Source: Vitrella brassicaformis (taxonomy: Eukaryota; Sar; Vitrellaceae). Taken from it: a DNA stretch of 64,000 nt. This document shows, one piece after another, positions 58,601-64,000 of the stretch (the first letter of the stretch is position 1; each line of letters starts with the position of its first letter). Where the stretch lies: the NCBI GenBank assembly GCA_001179505.1, contig CDMY01000069.1, positions 101,909 to 165,908 on the forward strand, in the 5' to 3' direction. Under the pieces are notes generated by a model, which did not search any database, had not been told where the DNA came from, and worked only from the letters and a program-made list of their open reading frames with translations. Both the position numbers and the translations under genes were made by a program.

Positions 58601-61600
58601 TCCTCCGACCGGCTCCTGCCTGCGAAGGGCTGCTCCCCCACGACATCGCCGCCGCCTTTGCCCGCACCCTCCGCCTCCCCATTGGTCCCGCGGTGGTCCA
58701 GCGGGGTGGCCGAGGTGTCATCGCTGCTCCTGGGCGGGCTGCAGTCGCCCGTGATGACCTTATGAGCGATATCCATGACGTAGAGGTGGAGCTGCAGGTG
58801 GGGTGAGTTGTCCTGGGCCATCATGCTGAGAACCAGCATCGCCACCTCCTCGTAGGTGAGGATCTGGTGCACCATCGCCGACGGCACCGTGCTGCTGGAG
58901 GGATCCATGAAGCCGAAGGGCAGGTAGGGCGGCGCCTTGGGGTCGCGCGGGGGCGGGCTGTCTGTCCGCATGTACTTGAGCAGCCACCCTCCACCCCCTT
59001 TGCTGCGTCTGGGCGACTCCCCACCACCCCCACCCTCTCGCTCCTCGCCCTGCATCGCCGTCCCGGTAGCCTCGTTGTCGCCCTGAGAGTCGTCCTCGGT
59101 AGCGTCGGCGGCCCGCCGCGCAGGCGGATCTCTCATCCGCCGCTGCTGCTGCCGCTGCTGCTGTGTGGCGGGTGTGGCGATCTGCTCGGGCTTGTAGCTC
59201 TGGATGAAGGCCGCGGCAGACTTCATGGGGTCGTATGTGGCGCCGACGATCCAGCGGCCGACGAGGCGGATCATGTCGATGGAGAGGGGCTGCGGCACGT
59301 GGTAGGAGGTGAAGAGGTCCCGGATGATTTTGAGAAGCTCCTTGCGCAGGTCGTTGGGGAGGTGGTTGAGCCGGCAGGCGGCCATCTGCACGAGCTCGCT
59401 GAGACATGCCACCAGGACCTCGCTGGTGGGGCCGCCATCGTTCCTGAAGGGCCCCACCGCCACACCCAAAGGCGTCATGAAGGGGATGTGTTGGTGGACG
59501 TTGCGCTCGAGTTCCGCCATCTTGCCCGACACGATCAGCGGCGTCTGTAGTACGTACACCACACACACAGCACAGCACAGCAGAGCGGAGTGCGAAGATC
59601 CACGTGCAGTCACTGTACATGGAGGCCTGGCCAGGCTGTCCCGTCCGTCGCGTACGTGTCTTGCGACGGCTTTGAGCATGGCCGGCGCGAAGTGGTCCAA
59701 GAACTGCATCGAGCTGAAGGTGGTGGGCGCCGACCCCACCAGCACCTGCAGCATCTTGGCAGCCGTGTACAGCTGCACCTGCAGCCGGTAGGTCTGATCG
59801 GCCCTCCCCGGCAGCACACCCGGGGGCCCCGGGACGTTCTTGGTGGCCTGCTCGGTGTCTGCGGGGTGGTGCGGTGTGCTCATGACGGGCAGTATGGCGC
59901 TGGGGGGCAGCCCGTTGGCGTCAAGCTCAGTAGACGGGGAGCCCTGGTTCAGGCCGGCAGTGACCACCTCGATCAGCCGCTTGTAGAAGACCTTGCCACC
60001 GCTGCCGCAGTTCTCGTAGCTGGTGGACGCTAGGGCGCTGGGGGGCTCGGGAGGGGGAACGACCTGCACACACAGAGAGAGAGGGAGGGAGGGAGGGAGA
60101 GAGATTGATACGATGCAGGTCCCTGGGGGGGAGGGGAAGAGTGTGTGACCTACCCACCTGGACAAGTTTCCTGAGTAGTGCGACGAGTGAGTTGATGGAT
60201 GCCTTGTCGTTGGTGGTGAATGCGGGCGTGAGGCAGTGGGTGATGGCCTCCAGCTTGTCGTGGATCACCTCGGGCGGCTGCTGCTGCACCGTTATGTGCA
60301 GCACCGTCAGAGTCGCGTGCACCGCCCGTATGTATGAGGCCTACACACACACACACAGTTACACCACATCCATCATGTTGTGTGGGGAGGGTGTGGTGTG
60401 GTGTGTGTGTCTGACGGACAGACCAGACCAACGTAGGTACCTGTGCGTAGAACGATTTGGTCCAGTAAGTGTTTAGGTCGTACGGCGAGAGGTTCTGCAG
60501 CTCCTTGTGCGGCCCGAAGAGGGGAGGAGCGAAGGGGCTGGCCACCACGAGCTTCTCCAGGTGGGGGTAGTTGATCGCCGCCTCGGGCCACAAGGCAAGC
60601 GACCTAACACACACACACACATGGCCCAGGCCTGTGTGTTGCTCTCTCTATCACTCAGTGGTGTGGTGGCATGGCCTACGTACGTCCAGAAAAGGTCGAA
60701 GGCGCGCTTGCTCATGTCGAAGTCGTCCTTGACGCTGAGAGCGAGAGCGGTGCGCATGAGGAAGTTGACGACCATCTGGGCCATGTTATCGTCAATACGG
60801 AACTCGAGCTTGTCGCCGCGCTGCATCAGCAGATCGGCCGGCGTCCGGATGTCGCTGTCGTCTATCGCCGTCTCGTCAACGCTGTCGCCGCCAACTGTAT
60901 GAGCGGTTTACCCATAAATACCAACACATACACGGACGTGCCTTCGTGTGAGTGAATGCATTTCTTCTGTGTAGTTAGTGGGTGGCTTACGTGTGGACTC
61001 GAATCCGTCCAGCCCGTCGCTTGATGATGGCGAGCCGAAGGAGTCAACGCCCGCAGCCCGTCGCGGCCCTCCTTCTCCCCTCTCCTCACCCTCACCACCG
61101 CCGACACCCTCGGCTGCAGCGGCGGCCATGGGCACGTCCCCCTCCTTGTCCTTGTCCTTGTCTTTAATGTCTTTCTTGTCCTGCTCCTTGGCCATGCGGG
61201 CCCGCTTGGCCGCCTTCTGAGCCAGAGGCGTGTCCTCGTCCATGTCGTCCTCCTCCTCACCCGCTGCTGCCGCTGCCGCCGCTGCCTTGGAAGGCTCCCT
61301 TTGGCGCTTCTTTCGCTGCGATGGGGGGCCTTGGGTGTCATCGGCTGCTGCAGCTGCTGTGGGCTCTGCTGGGGATGAGGGGAGCACCTCGGTGTCCCGG
61401 CCGTACCGGCAGAGAGCCGCCTGCTCGTCCACATAGCGGGCCTGACAAAAACAAAGGAACGAACACACAACAAACACGATTTCTGGCTGGCTGGGTGGAC
61501 CATGTCATGTCTGTGTGAAGGGTTCGTTCGATTGGCGCAAGGACGTGAGGCGACTTGCCTGCCACTTGACGACGAGTGCCGCGATGTCTAGAGCGACCCG

Positions 61601-64000
61601 TCGGTGCTCCGATGCAGAGGAGGATCTCGTGTGCGCGAGGCCGAGGCGGTTGAGTGAGTGGACCATCTGGGTGATGAACTTGGCCTTCCACGGGTAAAAG
61701 ACGTCGGCATGACGAATGATCTGATCATTGATTGACACACACATACACACACGCAACACAACCACCACAGCACAGCCAACAGAGTGCAGTGCGCGGAGGG
61801 GATGGATCCCATCCCCCTGCAGAGCTGTGTGTGTGTGTGTCAGCTAGCTGACTGACTAACCAGGTTCCACACATGGACGGTCTGGCTGATGTTGTGGGCC
61901 TCGTCGATGAGCGTCCGCAGTGTCCATCGCACCCAGTTGGGCACGCCCGAGTCGCCGATCCGCCGGGGCAGCGCACGAGTCAGCATGTCCAGGGCCGTCC
62001 GCAGCAGCTCACGCGGCGTGTCGTTCTTGTGCTGCTTCAGAAGCGCCACATAGACCTGGACGATGATTTTTGAGGGCGTGTCGTAGACGTCGATGAATCT
62101 GCAGATGGTGATGTAGCCCCACAGCTGGACGGTCTTGGATTCGCTCCGCAGGTGGCTCCAGGCGAACTTGATGAACTCCCGACGGTGGTCCGTCAACTCG
62201 TTGTGGGCGTACTGAGCCAGAATGGTCGCCAGACGCAGCAACTCGACCCTAAGCAAGAAGATCACAACACAGCAGACACATGTCATGTGTCTCAGACGCT
62301 CATCGGTTGGTCCATCTACTCTCCCCCCTCCCCCCCGCTCCCATTTCATTTCCCTTACTTGAGGGCCTCCTCAGCGGGTGTGTACTGCCTGCCCTGCTGG
62401 TCTCTCTGCTCCCTGTCCGTCTCCAACACGTGGCTCATGACCTTCCGGATGAGATCGGGCTCCAGCACATGCTGGTCGGCGCACTGCAGCACGGCCTGCT
62501 CGAACGAGGCATGGGTGGCCGGGGGGAAGGCCTGGTGCTGGTCCTGGCCATGGCCGTGGCCGCCGCGGCGGCGCTTGAAGGTGCTCTCTAGCATGGGGAT
62601 GATGATCACCTGAAGGCCTGAAGGCACGTCAAACCATACGAAAAGTGTGTGTGGTGGTGTGGTGGTCGTGTGGTTGTGGTTGTGGTTGCACCGAGCACTC
62701 TCTGCAGCGGCTGCATGTAGTAGACTTGCTGGCCGTCCTTGACCATCGGGGTGCCGTCTTTGTTGGTCTCCTTCCTTTGCCAGAAGTTGAGGAAGCACTG
62801 CAGGATGTCGCGGCGCTCAAAGGACAAAGGCGTCTGGGTGACGGTGCGCGTCAGCCACTCGGCCACGTACGAGTAGTCGACCGTCGACCGCACACACAGC
62901 GCGTTCACCAGAAACAACAGCGTGTGCACCCTGAAAAGACATACATACACACACAGGCACACGAATGCACCCACCCATACACACCCATCCACTCCACCTT
63001 CCCCCCCACCCCCACAGGACATACCTACCTGAGGTTGGCCAGGCCTTGCCAGATGTCATCAGAGTAGGGCACCTCCCACTCATAGCCCGTTCCGTAGCCA
63101 GCAACACCCACATTCGTCAGGCCGTTGCCCCCGCTCCCATTCTCGCTCGTTGCCGGGCTGTCTCGCCGACCGATCAATGAGCCCGATGGCGACGGCGAGG
63201 GCGATGGGGCACCCTCGCCGCCACCGCCGCCTCTGCTTACGACACGCCACCTGGGTGCTGACGCCCGTATGAGCCAGACCATGCACTTGATGAGCATGCG
63301 GCACTCCCTCGTGTGGAAGAAGGCGTCAGGGTGGTCGGGCTGCTGCATGCCGTTGGGCCCCACGGTTTTCTCCATCTGCTGCTGCTGGGAGAACCCCACT
63401 GGGGAAACGTGGGGCATCGGCATGGGCACGGCCGTGCCCGCGATGACCGGCTGTGTGATGAGCCGCCACGTGTTGGCCAGCGCTTCTGCGAGTGTGAGTG
63501 GGTTGGCGGTTTGCTGATATGGGGGCAGCGGGTTGGGCGGCTGGGGCGGGGGTGGCGGTGGCGAGGCATCCAGTCCATCGGGCTGCTGCTGCTGGTTTTG
63601 ACGGTCCTCTTGTTTGTTCTTGTAGGCCTCCATCTCTTTGTCGTATTCCTGCTTCCTGAACTTGTACTCCTGCTGATTCAGACGCTCCCGACGGAAATAA
63701 TCCTCCTTGACGCAACAATACTCCCTATGACATCACACCCAGAGAGAGACACAGACACAGACACAGACAGCACAGCCCATGCACACCACACCTGCCCGTG
63801 TGGAGGGGACGTGTGTGTGTGTGTGGCGTACAAGTAGGTACCTGAAGAGGAAGTCTGGCTGGAAGTGTGTAAGCGCGTGGATGACCCTGATGGCCTGCAG
63901 CACCCTCTCTGGCAAGGTGAGCATGTGGTAGCTCCTGCTGCGCATCTCGTTGTGGGCGTCCTCAAACACACGGACCAGCTCACACGACGCCTGACGCACC
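51464..64000 (-). CDS. TRRAP: TRRAP/Tra1 pseudokinase, 5' end beyond the window
   Basis: Very large PIKK-family scaffold that recruits SAGA and NuA4/TIP60 acetyltransferase complexes to activators. Reading from the right edge: HEAT/TPR solenoid exons (about 64000-58500, for example HEMRSRSYHMLTLPERVLQA, RIVDDLFTSY-like and QHIPFMTPLGVAVGPFRN blocks), the FAT region (WRNRLPNKWESMISWTDICV, GQGWLAWGRFADSMFERGD), the catalytically dead kinase-like domain in one large exon (about 51673-53612: PVGIAIGKLKKWKDLLTRQL, EIPGIYWKPLFAHMYSG, PFRLTRNVQALMGPHGLLG) and the FATC exon 51464-51577, ending THANLMQQPPKWHPWL. The WHPWL end and the PFRLTxN block are diagnostic for TRRAP rather than ATM, TOR or DNA-PK. 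Typical kinase HxD and DFG signatures are not seen, as expected for TRRAP. One intron holds an inverted telomere-type repeat (55068-55148) and another a poly-G assembly gap. Confidence 0.93.
55068..55148. repeat. Interstitial telomere-type repeat, inverted
   Basis: About three TTTAGGG-type units read forward (55068-55090) and are followed at once by about seven degenerate CCCTAAA-type units (55092-55148). They lie in a TRRAP intron between the exons ending INLINSFNFDQ and QTIDSLKA (in genomic order). The head-to-head arrangement can fold into a hairpin. Confidence 0.9.
55607..55906. other. Assembly gap of 300 N in a poly-G tract
   Basis: Exactly 300 N with G runs on both sides (about 55583-55606 and 55907-55931), preceded by (TG)n and followed by CAGT/GGTC units. 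It lies in a TRRAP intron. The gap length looks like a placeholder. Confidence 0.95.

Noticed and set aside
1-64000. tRNA, rRNA or spliceosomal RNA genes
   Set aside because: A scan by eye for B-box-like GGTTCGA and other hallmarks gave only hits inside coding exons (for example near 12104 and 46130). A covariance-model search would be decisive; I could not run it.

Overview
This is nuclear DNA of a gene-dense, intron-rich, GC-rich eukaryote. Conserved genes are cut into many short exons with GT-AG introns (often starting gtacgt or gtaggt), and introns and spacers are full of GACA, GGAT, GTGT and TGTC microsatellites. Two proteins start with a signal peptide followed by a transit-peptide-like stretch, the leader expected for a plastid of secondary origin. 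A TTTAGGG-type telomere repeat lies inside one intron. Together these suggest a photosynthetic alveolate, possibly a chromerid such as Vitrella; the organism is an inference.

Layout, left to right: the 3' end of an unrecognised membrane protein gene (184-846, +); a repeat-rich convergent spacer (847-3219); importin beta (3220-9504, -); VPS26 (9852-12514, +); a PuuE-type allantoinase (13305-14967, -); a WDR20/creC-type WD-repeat protein (15297-18555, +); an LPA1-like plastid protein (19172-20615, -); a CPBP intramembrane protease fused to two EF hands (20940-22252, +); a damaged pair of minus-strand fragments, a spastin-like AAA ATPase remnant (23403-24526) joined to a CAND1 remnant (24527-25283); a coiled-coil zinc-knuckle protein (25389-29151, +); a TBC1D23-like TBC/rhodanese protein (29572-36210, +, interrupted by an N gap); two divergent paralogues of unknown function (36752-39928, -, and 40040-43353, +); an unrecognised Pro/Glu-rich gene with a broken 3' end (43800-46345, +); an ankyrin-repeat membrane protein (47057-50682, +) lying between two copies of a ~300-bp direct repeat; and most of a TRRAP/Tra1 gene (51464 to beyond 64000, -, with a second N gap).

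Strands mostly alternate, giving divergent pairs with short shared upstream regions (about 110-350 bp) and convergent 3' ends. Most genes are unrelated housekeeping functions: nuclear import, retromer and endosome-to-Golgi traffic (VPS26, TBC1D23), ureide catabolism and chromatin co-activation. The two plastid-type genes share one 324-bp upstream region. The most unusual items are the EF-hand/CPBP fusion, the CAND1-AAA chimera that lacks a Walker B segment, the head-to-head unknown paralogues, the repeat-flanked ankyrin gene and the inverted telomere-type repeat in the TRRAP gene. CDS coordinates are gene spans from start to stop codon including introns; exon limits given in the text were read by eye from splice signals and frame continuity.
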